Source of the DNA: Clostridium sp. KNHs214
GTDB lineage: Bacteria; Bacillota; Clostridia; Clostridiales; Clostridiaceae
Assembly (NCBI RefSeq): GCF_000744935.1
Contig: NZ_JQMW01000009.1
Span: 62,001 to 126,000 of the forward strand
Direction of reading: 5' to 3'
Length of the DNA: 64,000 bases
Part shown: positions 55,214 to 63,384 of the stretch, one piece after another
How the letters are laid out: each line of letters begins with the position of its first letter
Position numbering within the stretch: the stretch's first letter is position 1
Made by a program: the position numbers and the translations under genes
The notes under the pieces: model-generated
Seen by the model: only the letters and a program-made list of their open reading frames with translations
Databases searched by the model: none
What the model was told of the DNA's origin: nothing

Positions 55214-56233
55214 ATGAGCATTTGGCTTTTTAGAGCAGGTAAAAACGGAGAGTATGAAAATAAATTTCTAAATGATAATAGAGTATACCTTACATGGGAT
55301 GATTTAAGAATTAATTTAAATACAATACGTTCAAAAGAGGAATTATATAAAATTTTATTAGAGAATTATGATTTAGAAAAGGAAAAGACAGCTATTAATT
55401 GGGCATCACAAATTTGGCCAATTGCTCACACTATGAAAAAAGGTGATTGGGTTGTTTTGCCAAGTAAAATCAATAGGACAATTCATTTTGGAGAAATATT
55501 AGGTGATTATGAATATGATGAATCATTAGGTAGTCCATATTATCATTATAGAAAAGTAAAATGGTTTGCTCTAGATATACCAAGGGATAGATTTGATAAA
55601 GACATTTTATATTCTCTTGGTGCATTTATGACTGTTTGTAGGATACATAGAAATAATGCAGAAGAAAGAATTAAAGAAATGCAGAAAAATAATTGGAGTA
55701 CTAAAGCTAGTATTACTATGAATATCATGGATGATAATGATGAAAATACAACAATTGATTTAGAAGAGTTTATTTTTGATAGAATCTCAGGAAGAATTAT
55801 TCAAAAATTTAAGGGGCATAGAATGGAAGAGTTAATTAATGAAATTCTTAAAGCAAAAGGATTTACAACTTATAGAAGTCCAGAAGGTGCAGATAATGGA
55901 GTGGATTTACTAGCAGCTTCAGATACTTTAGGATTTGGCTCTCCTAAAATTTGTGTTCAAGTAAAAACACAAGATAATCCAGTAGATAGACCAACATTAG
56001 ATCAATTAGTAGGTACCATGAGTAATTTTAATGCAGACTATGGATTGCTTGTTTCATGGAATGGCTTTAAATCTTCTGTTACAAGAGAAATCCCAAAACA
56101 ATTTTTTAAGGTTCGTTTGTGGGATTCAAAGAAAATAATTGAAGAAATATTTCAAAATTATGATAAATTAAGTGATGATATAAAAACAGAAATACCATTA
56201 AAAAGAGTATGGATGTTAAATGTAGAGGAATAA
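55214..56233 (+). CDS. Mrr-type restriction endonuclease with N-terminal EVE-like domain
   Basis: 339 residues. N-terminal ~160 residues (SIWLFRAGKNGEYENKFLNDNRVYLTWDD ... GDWVVLPSK ... IHFGEI) have the look of an EVE/YTH-like modified-base reader. The C-terminal Mrr_cat domain has HRMEELINEILKAKGF, GADNGVDLLA (catalytic Asp ~229) and CVQVKT (~247-252). Such fusions are type IV enzymes that cut modified DNA. It stands 77 bp after the DpnII endonuclease gene. AGAGGAGGG precedes the ATG. Confidence 0.85.
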   Translation: MSIWLFRAGKNGEYENKFLNDNRVYLTWDDLRINLNTIRSKEELYKILLENYDLEKEKTAINWASQIWPIAHTMKKGDWVVLPSKINRTIHFGEILGDYEYDESLGSPYYHYRKVKWFALDIPRDRFDKDILYSLGAFMTVCRIHRNNAEERIKEMQKNNWSTKASITMNIMDDNDENTTIDLEEFIFDRISGRIIQKFKGHRMEELINEILKAKGFTTYRSPEGADNGVDLLAASDTLGFGSPKICVQVKTQDNPVDRPTLDQLVGTMSNFNADYGLLVSWNGFKSSVTREIPKQFFKVRLWDSKKIIEEIFQNYDKLSDDIKTEIPLKRVWMLNVEE

Positions 56234-56296
56234 CAATTGGAATAGGGATAACATACCATCAGCAAAGCTAGACAGTTTATTTGCTAAGTGTTAGCA

Positions 56297-56338
56297 AACA
56301 AAAAAAGTCTTCCGCTCCGCTATATCCTTTTTTTGTCA
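56297..56338. repeat. Terminator-like dispersed hairpin, family T, copy 1
   Basis: ACAAAAAAAGTCTTCCGCT ... ATCCTTTTTTTGT stem. Related to 59713-59752 and 61857-61898. It lies ~65 bp after the Mrr-type gene and is preceded by a smaller hairpin TTTGCTAA/TTAGCAAA. Confidence 0.55.
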
Positions 56339-56407
56339 GAACCCCTGGGAGTAATTTTTACCATTAATTCAATAAAAAAACAAAAATACGCAGATGAAGT
56401 AAACTAT

Positions 56408-56540
56408 GTACCGACCCCAAAAGGTTAGACCTAAAAATCCAATAATTGGAGGTCGGTTTTCTATTGGCGAAACATAGTTTTGAATTTAAGAAAAAAATAG
56501 TACAAAAATATCTTAATGGTGAAGGCGGGTATAAATTCTT
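56408..56540 (+). mobile_element. IS3-family (IS150-like) remnant: left end and orfA start
   Basis: TGTACCGACCCC (56408) has the look of an IS150-group end. Then TTG GCG AAA CAT (56464) opens an orfA-like frame, AKHSFEFKKKIVQKYLNGEG, the helix-turn-helix start of IS3 orfA. The element breaks off after ~25 codons and continues in an unrelated gene. Confidence 0.75.
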
Positions 56541-57401
56541 ATACCAATCAATACGGAGTTTAGAAGAGGAAAATAAGCTGGATTATGCAAGTATATTAGG
56601 CAAAGGGGAATATATTTCAGGGTTAGGAATAAAAAAATCATTATTTAGTCTAGGAAATAAGATAGATATTTTCTCAAACAGAAAAGGATGTTCAAGAAGG
56701 TTCTTATTAGACGTTAATTCAGTAAGTGATGAGTTGATATCTCAAAGTGAAAGTATAGATTATAACCCGAATGCAACTGAAGGAACTAATATATTTATAA
56801 GTGATTTAGAGAATAATATAAATAAACAAATAATCAATAGTTCTTGTATAGATAATATTTTAGCCGAATTAGGTAGAAGGTGTAGTAAATTTATAAAAAA
56901 AGAGAACTTGTAGTTTTTGTAAACAGAAGAAGAGTAATAGCAGAGGATATTGGTGCAAAAAAAATAGACTCCTGTGAAATATTAGGTGATTATAAAGTAG
57001 ATTTATATAAAGGTGGTAACGGTGATATTTCAGGAATAGATCTTTTTATAAATGATTATATGATATATAACAGGGAAAAAAGGAAAAAAGAAATCCAATG
57101 GAACTTGCTAAATGAAGCTAAGCATACTTATACAAATTGCATAGTAGAGATTCAGTATTATGGAGATGAATCAAATTTTATAAAAGATAAGGAATTACTA
57201 TTTTCATAGGTAATAAAGTTTATTAAAAAAAATAAAGTATATTTTGAAAGTAAAACAATTACAGTTCAATATGAAATGCCCATACAAAAAGTTGAGGAGT
57301 TAAAAGCATATTATGATGAACGTACAGCTAAAGCTATAGGTATTATAGCATTCAATAGATTATATGAAGATTTTTTATATAATAATATGAAAAACAATTA
57401 A
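56541..57401 (+). pseudogene. Decayed GHKL (Hsp90/MORC-like) ATPase gene
   Basis: The N terminus is replaced by the IS3 fragment in frame. Then come ISGLGIKKSLFSLGNKIDIFS (ATP-lid-type G-x-G-x-K motif) and EGTNIFISDLENN (the GT motif of GHKL ATPases). A one-base shift at the A7 run 56895-56901 moves the frame to LVVFVNRRRVIAEDIG ... SGIDLFINDYMIYN. A TAG interrupts it at 57207, and it ends at 57401. Three separate lesions make it non-functional. The identification as GHKL rests on motifs only. Confidence 0.7.
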
Positions 57402-57492
57402 TTATGCACTATACATTTTTAAATAATTATAATACTATTTTTATGGAGTTTATATATAAATAAAGCTATTTGTTATAAAAGTGGAGGCATAT

Positions 57493-57774
57493 ATGAAAGC
57501 AAAAGATCTAATACCTTGGTGTTTAACAGATAAGTATAGTTTATTAAAAGTAATAAGTGATGAAAATTTTATTCATCAAAGTTGGCTGCTGGAAACAGGA
57601 GAGGTTTTAACCTATGAAAACATACCAATAAATTATCCAGCAGGTGGAATTGTAGTTTTTGATGGTATAGAGGAATATGTAGAAGCTATTAAAGATGTAG
57701 ATTGGATTAATGATAAGAATAGTGTTCAATGTGTTGGAGTTGAACTAGAAGATATGGGTTTTCCTTTTTTATAA
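57493..57774 (+). CDS. Hypothetical protein
   Basis: 93 residues, acidic and soluble (PWCLTDKYSLLKVISDENFIHQSW ... IVVFDGIEEYVEAIKDVDW). Not recognised; the layout resembles small immunity-like proteins, but this is only an impression. GGAGG lies before the ATG at 57493. Monocistronic with a terminator at 57893. Confidence 0.6.
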   Translation: MKAKDLIPWCLTDKYSLLKVISDENFIHQSWLLETGEVLTYENIPINYPAGGIVVFDGIEEYVEAIKDVDWINDKNSVQCVGVELEDMGFPFL

Positions 57775-57892
57775 GAAGAAAAGCAAAGGGTATAGATGTA
57801 GTAGGTAGAAAATTTTTTTACACTTAAGGAGTCGTAACTTAAACCTATAATATATGTTTGCTAATTTTCATTATGTATATAAGTTTAAAGAT

Positions 57893-57927
57893 GATAGCAT
57901 CTTGTTTTACCACAGGTGCTATTTTTA
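57893..57927 (+). terminator. Terminator-like hairpin after 57493 gene
   Basis: GATAGCATC / GGTGCTAT with a 13-base loop and following T run. The rest of the gap to 58070 shows no gene. Confidence 0.6.
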
Positions 57928-58069
57928 TGTATAAAATAATGGAAAATCATTGTATAAAAAGTAACTAAATTTAGGAGAAATACAATGATAAAAATATTAG
58001 CTATAAAATTTAAAATATACAAATTTGTGATATAATGGTAGTTAAGAGCAATATAGGGGAGTTGGTTAT

Positions 58070-58651
58070 ATGCAAAAAAAGAAGACTATTTTTCTATTAA
58101 TTGTCTGTTTAATAATTTCAACTTTGTTTTATGGCTGTGAGAAAAAACAATCTAATGAGAAAAATAAATTTGCCATATACTTTGTAAAGGCAGAGGCTAA
58201 AGAGAAAGCACTAAGCTATGGAAGAGATGAAAATGGTGAATATGTGAAGCCTGAATCTGATATTAAATCTTTGCCTATAGAAAAATCACCTATATTAACT
58301 GAAAAAGATATAAAAAAGTTTAACTGGAATACGCAAGAAATTGAAGTTACAGATGAATATTTAAAGAATCATGAAGCTAAGGTTCAGGGAGAAAATGTAT
58401 CTAAAGTGGGTAGTAAGTTGCTTGGAGCTAAAGAACTTGATGCAGTTATAATAGTAGTAAATGGTGAAAGAATTTACTGCGCTGGTTTTCCCATTGATGA
58501 GCGTAAATCCTGTTTTCCACCAGAATATATGATTTCTGATGCCTCTAAAAATACCATAAGTATTAAAAAGAATGGTAATAAGGGTAAAGATTTAAGAAAA
58601 GATGAAAGAATATATAACGCTTTAAAGAATGTGAATATATTAGTTGAATAG
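58070..58651 (+). CDS. Hypothetical lipoprotein
   Basis: 193 residues. A signal peptide with lipobox LFYGC puts lipid on Cys ~24. The outward domain has two more Cys (YCAGF, KSCFPPEYM) that may pair. No family recognised. GGGGAGTTGG precedes the ATG. A second lipoprotein gene follows 108 bp later, but the two sequences are not alike. Confidence 0.7.
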   Translation: MQKKKTIFLLIVCLIISTLFYGCEKKQSNEKNKFAIYFVKAEAKEKALSYGRDENGEYVKPESDIKSLPIEKSPILTEKDIKKFNWNTQEIEVTDEYLKNHEAKVQGENVSKVGSKLLGAKELDAVIIVVNGERIYCAGFPIDERKSCFPPEYMISDASKNTISIKKNGNKGKDLRKDERIYNALKNVNILVE

Positions 58652-58759
58652 ATTAGTAGACATATAGGAATTATATAAACAGGAAAAAATGTTAATACTC
58701 CCTTATTGTATTTTTAATGGTGTAATTTGTATATAATTACTAAAAAGGTGGTTTTTATT

Positions 58760-59107
58760 ATGAAAAAATGGAGTTTAGTATCTTGTTTTTTAATTGTTTT
58801 TAGTATCCTAGCGTTAGGATGTACAAAAGATAATAAGGCAAACTTAGATACTAAAGATATAAAATATCAGGTACTAACATTAAACGTTAGTTCAGCTTCT
58901 GATGATAGTATTATCGCGACTGAAGGAAATGGCAACAAGTATCAAATCTCAAATTCTCAATTAGATATAACAGATGACAAAGGTAATCATTTATCATGGA
59001 AAGAACTAAAAGATGCAAAAGTTATTGAGGTACATTATTCAGGTAAAATAAAGGAAGTATCACCTGCTGTATTCGAAAAAATAACTAAGGTAGTAATTAT
59101 ATCCTAA
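58760..59107 (+). CDS. Small hypothetical lipoprotein
   Basis: 115 residues with lipobox LALGC (Cys ~18-19). The mature ~95 residues look beta-rich (YQVLTLNVSSASDDSIIATEGNGNKYQISN ... VIEVHYSGKIKEVSPAVFEKITKVVII), an OB-like small domain seen in DUF3221-type lipoproteins. AAAGGTGG lies before the ATG at 58760. Function unknown. Confidence 0.7.
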   Translation: MKKWSLVSCFLIVFSILALGCTKDNKANLDTKDIKYQVLTLNVSSASDDSIIATEGNGNKYQISNSQLDITDDKGNHLSWKELKDAKVIEVHYSGKIKEVSPAVFEKITKVVIIS

Positions 59108-59298
59108 CATTATGTTAAATCAATAAGTGCAAAAATAAACCACAATTATAAAATACAGGGGACACCAAGACTAATTAATATGTATAATACCGACAAAACA
59201 TGTAATATGTGTTATACATATTATATGTTTTGTGAAAATAATGCACGAAGAGCAATCTCTTGTGACTACATTTCATAGGCACTAATGGGTTGTATTAA

Positions 59299-59379
59299 AA
59301 TATATTTATAGATGGAACTAAAATTGAAGCAAATACAAATAGGTATACTTTTGTATGGAAAAAGGCGTATAAAAAATGA
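59299..59379 (+). mobile_element. IS1182-family transposase relic
   Basis: 26 codons (IFIDGTKIEANTNRYTFVWKKA) match the conserved DGTKIEAN segment of IS1182/DUF772 transposases, cut off on both sides by unrelated sequence and stops. The rest of the 339-bp gap (59108-59446) shows no other gene. Confidence 0.75.
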
Positions 59380-59446
59380 ATGATCACCATATACTTCAAA
59401 TATATGGTAATGTATTATTGTAAAAAAATGATTGGAGTGAAAATAA

Positions 59447-59710
59447 TTGAAATATATATATGACCAATTTTTTAATTCTATACTGATAGTTTTAGTAACA
59501 TTACCTGTTATAACATTGATTATATCTGCCATATTATCTTTATTTATAAAAAAGCGAATGTTTATTTTAAGTTTTATTTTTATAGTATATATTATTTTAA
59601 CTTTTACTATATTTAATTCTTCTTTTTTAGTTTGGATTCCTGTATATATAATAATTGCTTATATAGGAACATTATTTGGCGATTCAATACGTTTTTTCAA
59701 AAATAAATAA
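59447..59710 (+). CDS. Small hydrophobic membrane protein (DUF2651-like)
   Basis: 87 residues with three membrane helices, starting at a TTG after GGAGTGA. The arrangement resembles the YbeF/DUF2651 group of small Firmicute membrane proteins; no function is known. Ends at a family-T hairpin. Confidence 0.6.
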   Translation: MKYIYDQFFNSILIVLVTLPVITLIISAILSLFIKKRMFILSFIFIVYIILTFTIFNSSFLVWIPVYIIIAYIGTLFGDSIRFFKNK

Positions 59711-59712
59711 AA

Positions 59713-59752
59713 AACCAAAAAAGTTTTTCGATCTTCTGCAACCTTTTTTGGT
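59713..59752. repeat. Terminator-like dispersed hairpin, family T, copy 2
   Basis: CCAAAAAAG TTTTTCGATCTTCTGCAA CCTTTTTTGG between the convergent small membrane protein and Tet-type GTPase genes; likely terminates at least one of them. Confidence 0.65.
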
Positions 59753-59799
59753 AGTAATCCTGGAGTCGTTACATAAACTGAAAGTTTGTGTTTACTAAC

Positions 59800-61755
59800 C
59801 TATTTTAAGCAATGCATATATTTTTCTGCCTCATCTGCTTTTATTAAAAAACTTTGTCCCTTGGAGCAAAAAATTGAAGTAGATGTATATTCGATATCAG
59901 CATTTTTATCATAATCCATTTTTTTAATAATCTGTTCTTCATTATGACAAAGATCATATCCATCAAAGATAAAATTAATTTTTCCCGTACCTTTTGTTAA
60001 TGAAATAAATTCTATAGGATAGTTCATAAAAGTAGCCACTGGCCCTCTTCCTGTTATAATAGCCTTATTATAATTCATTTTTGGTGGTTCAAAAGAACCA
60101 TTTAATTTTTGTATGTCAGATAAAACCCTGCCCATATAATCTAGTTCAACGTCCATTTTAAAGGCATAATAAGGCTCTAGTAATGTATTGGTTGCTCCCT
60201 CTAAACCTTGTCTTAAGGCTCTGAAGGTTGCTTCCCTAAAGTCTCCTCCACTGGTGTGTTTATTATGAGCTCTTCCAGTTAATAAAGTGATTTTTAAATC
60301 GGTTATAGGTGAGCCTGTTAATATTCCATGATGTTCTTTCTCATAAATATGGGTACGAACTAAATTTTGATTACCTATAGTCAAGTCCTCTGTATTACAT
60401 ATACTTTCAAAAGTAATTCCACTATTTCTTTCTGCTGGTTCTAATTTAAGATGTACTTCTGCATAATGTCCTAAAGGTTCAAAATGGCCATAGCCAATTG
60501 ATTCAGTAGAAATAGTTTCTTTATAAAGAATTTCACAAGGGCCAAAGTCTACAGGTATATCAAATCTCTCATCTACCAATTGTTTTAAAACCTCTAATTG
60601 AATGATTCCCATAATATGAATTTGTATTTCCTGTAGCTTTTCATCCCAAATTATACTTAAAGTAGGGTCCTCTTCTTCTAAGACCTTAAAACATTTTAAA
60701 ACATCTTTTGCATTTATAGCTTTATCAAATATAACTTTTGATTTTAATGTTGGAACCATTTCATAATTAGACTTTTCTCTTAAAGCTCCAACTCCATCTC
60801 CTATAGATGCATTTGCTAATCCCGTAACTGCAAAAATTTCTCCTGCTGAAACCTTGTCCACAGTTTTAAATTTGTTTCCATTGTAAATTCTTATTTGATT
60901 AACTTTTTCAGAAAAATTATCTTCATCATTTCCTAGATATATTTCATCTTTAACTTTCAAAATACCACTTAATGCCTTTAAATAAGTTATTTTAGTTCCG
61001 TTTTCATCATGACGTATTTTGTATACTCGTCCACTGAATTCTTCTTTTTTGTTATATTCTGTATAAGTTAGCATATCTAATTTTTCTAAAAAACTATCTA
61101 TATAAATATTCTGAAGAGCTGAACCATTAAGGCATGGAAAAATTTTATTTTCCTTAATCATTTTTTTCATAGAACTTAACCACAGAGATTTTTCATAGCC
61201 GTTCTCTATATACTTTTCAAAAAGTGCATCATCTTTTTCAGCAATAAACTCAATAAGTTCATCTTCCATATCTTCACCATTAAGAGAATTTGTAATAAAA
61301 CAAACATCTTTAGTTAAATTTAATTGAATTTCTTCTAAAACATCTTCAATATTTGCACCTACTCTGTCTATTTTATTGATAAAGAAGAATGTTGGTATCT
61401 TATGCTTTCTAAGCAGTTGCCAAATGGTTTCTGTATGTCCTTGAATTCCTTCAACTCCATTTATTATAACAATGGCATAATCCATTACTTCAATTGCTCT
61501 CTCCATTTCAGATGAAAAGTCTATATGACCTGGAGTATCTATTAAATAGTAGGTTGAAGAATTATACTCAAAAACAGCCTGATCTGAAAATACAGTAATT
61601 CCTCTTTCCCTCTCTATGTTATGGCTATCTAAAAAAGCGTTTTTGTGATCTACTCGACCTATATTTCTAATACTTTTGGTATGATACAGTATTTGCTCAG
61701 CAAATGTAGTTTTGCCAGCATCTACATGAGCTAAAATTCCAATTGTCTTATTCAT
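59800..61755 (-). CDS. Tet-type ribosomal protection GTPase (TetB(P)/TetM-like)
   Basis: 651-residue EF-G-like translation factor. G1 AHVDAGKTT (~9-17), RERGIT switch, DTPGH, NKID, then domains II-V including GSFEPPKMNYNKAIITGRGPVATFMNYP near the C terminus. Size and opening (MNKTIGILAHVDAGKTTFAEQILYHT) match Tet(M)/TetB(P) proteins, which release tetracycline from the ribosome. Many clostridia carry chromosomal relatives with unproven resistance roles, so resistance should not be assumed. ATG at 61755 after GGGGTG. Confidence 0.85.
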   Translation of the reverse strand: MNKTIGILAHVDAGKTTFAEQILYHTKSIRNIGRVDHKNAFLDSHNIERERGITVFSDQAVFEYNSSTYYLIDTPGHIDFSSEMERAIEVMDYAIVIINGVEGIQGHTETIWQLLRKHKIPTFFFINKIDRVGANIEDVLEEIQLNLTKDVCFITNSLNGEDMEDELIEFIAEKDDALFEKYIENGYEKSLWLSSMKKMIKENKIFPCLNGSALQNIYIDSFLEKLDMLTYTEYNKKEEFSGRVYKIRHDENGTKITYLKALSGILKVKDEIYLGNDEDNFSEKVNQIRIYNGNKFKTVDKVSAGEIFAVTGLANASIGDGVGALREKSNYEMVPTLKSKVIFDKAINAKDVLKCFKVLEEEDPTLSIIWDEKLQEIQIHIMGIIQLEVLKQLVDERFDIPVDFGPCEILYKETISTESIGYGHFEPLGHYAEVHLKLEPAERNSGITFESICNTEDLTIGNQNLVRTHIYEKEHHGILTGSPITDLKITLLTGRAHNKHTSGGDFREATFRALRQGLEGATNTLLEPYYAFKMDVELDYMGRVLSDIQKLNGSFEPPKMNYNKAIITGRGPVATFMNYPIEFISLTKGTGKINFIFDGYDLCHNEEQIIKKMDYDKNADIEYTSTSIFCSKGQSFLIKADEAEKYMHCLK

Positions 61756-61856
61756 ATTTAGCACCCCTATGAAATCATTTAGTTTTATATTAAATTTTAT
61801 CATAAAGTGCAAAAGCATACTAGTTTGGTAATGCTACCAGGCATCTGGTGATTTAG

Positions 61857-61898
61857 AAACAAAAAAAAGTTTTTCGCTCTGCTGCAACCTTTTTTGGC
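61857..61898. repeat. Terminator-like dispersed hairpin, family T, copy 3
   Basis: AACAAAAAAAAGTTTTTCGC ... GCAACCTTTTTTGG, closely matching copy 2. It lies upstream of the Tet-type gene and of the GntR gene, so here it is not at a 3' end. Confidence 0.6.
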
Positions 61899-62019
61899 AC
61901 CTCGAGGTTATGACATAATACATATAGTGTAATTTATTTGATTTTTTTATTTGCTTATTTTACGTCTAACCAATATAATAATATTTGAATAATAACTTTA
62001 ATAAGTAAGGGGTATGATT

Positions 62020-62661
62020 ATGAGCAACAATAAATTAGATACAGAGGATATCTATGAAATATTGAAACAGAGAATCATTCATCTTGAATATGGATCAGGG
62101 CAAGTTCTAAATGAGGTAGATGTAGCTGATGAGTTTAATATTAGCAGAACCCCAATTAGAAGGGTGTTTCAGCTATTAAATAATGATAAACTTTTAAACA
62201 TAGTACCAAGGTTTGGGGCTCAAGTTACTCCTATAGATTTTAAACAGATGAAATCTATTTTTGAGGTAACTAGAGTGTTAGATCCATTTGCTGCAAGACT
62301 TGCTGTTGAAAGAATAAGTGATGAAAGTCTTGCTGAACTTGAAGAAATAATATCTAGACTTAATAGTTATGATATAAGTAAGGATTATCAAAATGCTATA
62401 AATGATGATGAACGTTTTCATAATATTATTTTTTCATCCTGTGGTAATCCTTGGCTACAGGATATTTTAAAGTCATTACATTACCATACAGAAAGGTTAT
62501 GGCATTATTGTGAACAGTATTTTGATAGTATTGATCTTTTTAGTCATACCCTTGGGAAGGTATTAGAAGGTATAAAGGAAAAAGACTTGGATAAGGTGGA
62601 AAAATATTCAAGAGACCATATAGATGAATTTGTTCTCAAGATAAAAAAAGAAATGCTATAG
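62020..62661 (+). CDS. GntR-family regulator, FadR/FCD subfamily
   Basis: 213 residues. N-terminal winged helix (YEILKQRIIHLEYGSGQVLNEVDVADEFNISRTPIRRVFQLL) and C-terminal FCD ligand domain (EVTRVLDPFAARLAVERIS ... DERFHNIIFSSCGNPWL). FCD regulators sense small carboxylates or amino-acid derivatives. It lies directly upstream of the grd operon, so it probably controls it, with glycine, sarcosine, betaine or a metabolite as effector (inference). ATG at 62020 has the better SD spacing. Confidence 0.9.
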   Translation: MSNNKLDTEDIYEILKQRIIHLEYGSGQVLNEVDVADEFNISRTPIRRVFQLLNNDKLLNIVPRFGAQVTPIDFKQMKSIFEVTRVLDPFAARLAVERISDESLAELEEIISRLNSYDISKDYQNAINDDERFHNIIFSSCGNPWLQDILKSLHYHTERLWHYCEQYFDSIDLFSHTLGKVLEGIKEKDLDKVEKYSRDHIDEFVLKIKKEML

Positions 62662-62669
62662 GAAATTTC

Positions 62670-62722
62670 AAAAAGCTCTAATTTCGAACGACTATACTCG
62701 TTCGAAATTAGAGCTTTTTTTA
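62670..62722 (+). terminator. Terminator of the GntR/FCD gene
   Basis: Perfect 22-bp arms AAAAAGCTCTAATTTCGAAC... around a six-base loop, followed by T7. Confidence 0.92.
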
Positions 62723-62759
62723 TTTTTTTCAAAATTTTCAGAATTTTACTGAAATACAC

Positions 62760-62788
62760 TTGAAATACACAAAGAATATGTGTAGAAT
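62760..62788 (+). promoter_or_regulatory. Promoter of the grd operon
   Basis: TTGAAA (62760-62765), 17-base spacer, TAGAAT (62783-62788). A duplicated TGAAATACAC overlaps the -35 region and could be a regulator site. Confidence 0.6.
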
Positions 62789-62855
62789 AATAATCAGAAA
62801 CAGTTGAAAAACATTTAATGAACTTAATCAAAAAAAAGAAAGGAGGTGGAAAGAG

Positions 62856-62942
62856 ATAATTTTTAATGAGAACACAAAAATTATTATTGGTGACAGGTAT
62901 GGCATATTAGGACTAGCTATGGAAGAATGTATAAAATATTGA
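62856..62942 (+). pseudogene. grdA (selenoprotein A) 5' relic
   Basis: Behind a perfect AAAGGAGGTGG, the frame from 62856 reads IIFNENTKIIIGDRYGILGL then AMEECIK and a stop at 62940. This matches the N terminus of GrdA (glycine reductase selenoprotein A, KVIIIGDRDGIPG-PA-EECLKG), stopping before the selenocysteine site. No ATG remains in a starting position (ATA at 62856). It is a truncated gene copy between the promoter and grdX. Confidence 0.7.
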
Positions 62943-62970
62943 TAATAGTAATATGGAAGGAGATAAACAA

Positions 62971-63354
62971 GTGGGAAGCAAGACAAATTATCAGATAGTA
63001 ACTAATAATCCAACTGTAAAAAACAATTATGAAGAAGTAATCTTTATTGAAGGTGGCTTTGAAAATGTGTTATTTAAGGTTAGGGATTTAGTTCATTCAG
63101 GTTTTGAACTTATCAATCATCCTTTAGGAGCAAGTATAAGAATGTTTTTCTCCCCATATCGTTCAATTATAATTGGTGAGAAATTACAAAAGATAAATGA
63201 TATTCATATAGAAACAATTGAAAACAGCATATCAAACTATAAAAAACATATGAAAGTTAGAAAACCAGATATAGTAAATGCTGAAGACTATGCTTTAATT
63301 GATATTGAACTTTTAAAATCCTCATTAGAGGAGTTTAAAAGAATTTATAATTAA
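62971..63354 (+). CDS. grdX: GrdX protein
   Basis: About 127 residues: TNYQIVTNNPTVKNNYEEVIFIEGGFENVLFKVRDLVHSGFELINHPLGASIRMFFSPYRSIIIG is characteristic of GrdX, a small conserved protein of unknown function found at the head of glycine/sarcosine/betaine reductase operons. GTG at 62971 has AAGGAG eight bases before it; the ATG at 62953 would contain that SD. The reductase gene starts 30 bases after its stop. Confidence 0.9.
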   Translation: MGSKTNYQIVTNNPTVKNNYEEVIFIEGGFENVLFKVRDLVHSGFELINHPLGASIRMFFSPYRSIIIGEKLQKINDIHIETIENSISNYKKHMKVRKPDIVNAEDYALIDIELLKSSLEEFKRIYN

Positions 63355-63384
63355 AAACTAAAAATAAAATGGAGGTGACTTTCC

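Noticed and set aside
59266-59532. 88-codon minus-strand ORF
   Set aside because: It overlaps the IS1182 relic and the start of the membrane protein gene on the plus strand, and has no family features.
59800-61755. Elongation factor G
   Set aside because: Length of ~650 and the Tet-type opening differ from EF-G (~690-700 with a different N terminus); a ribosome-protection relative fits better.
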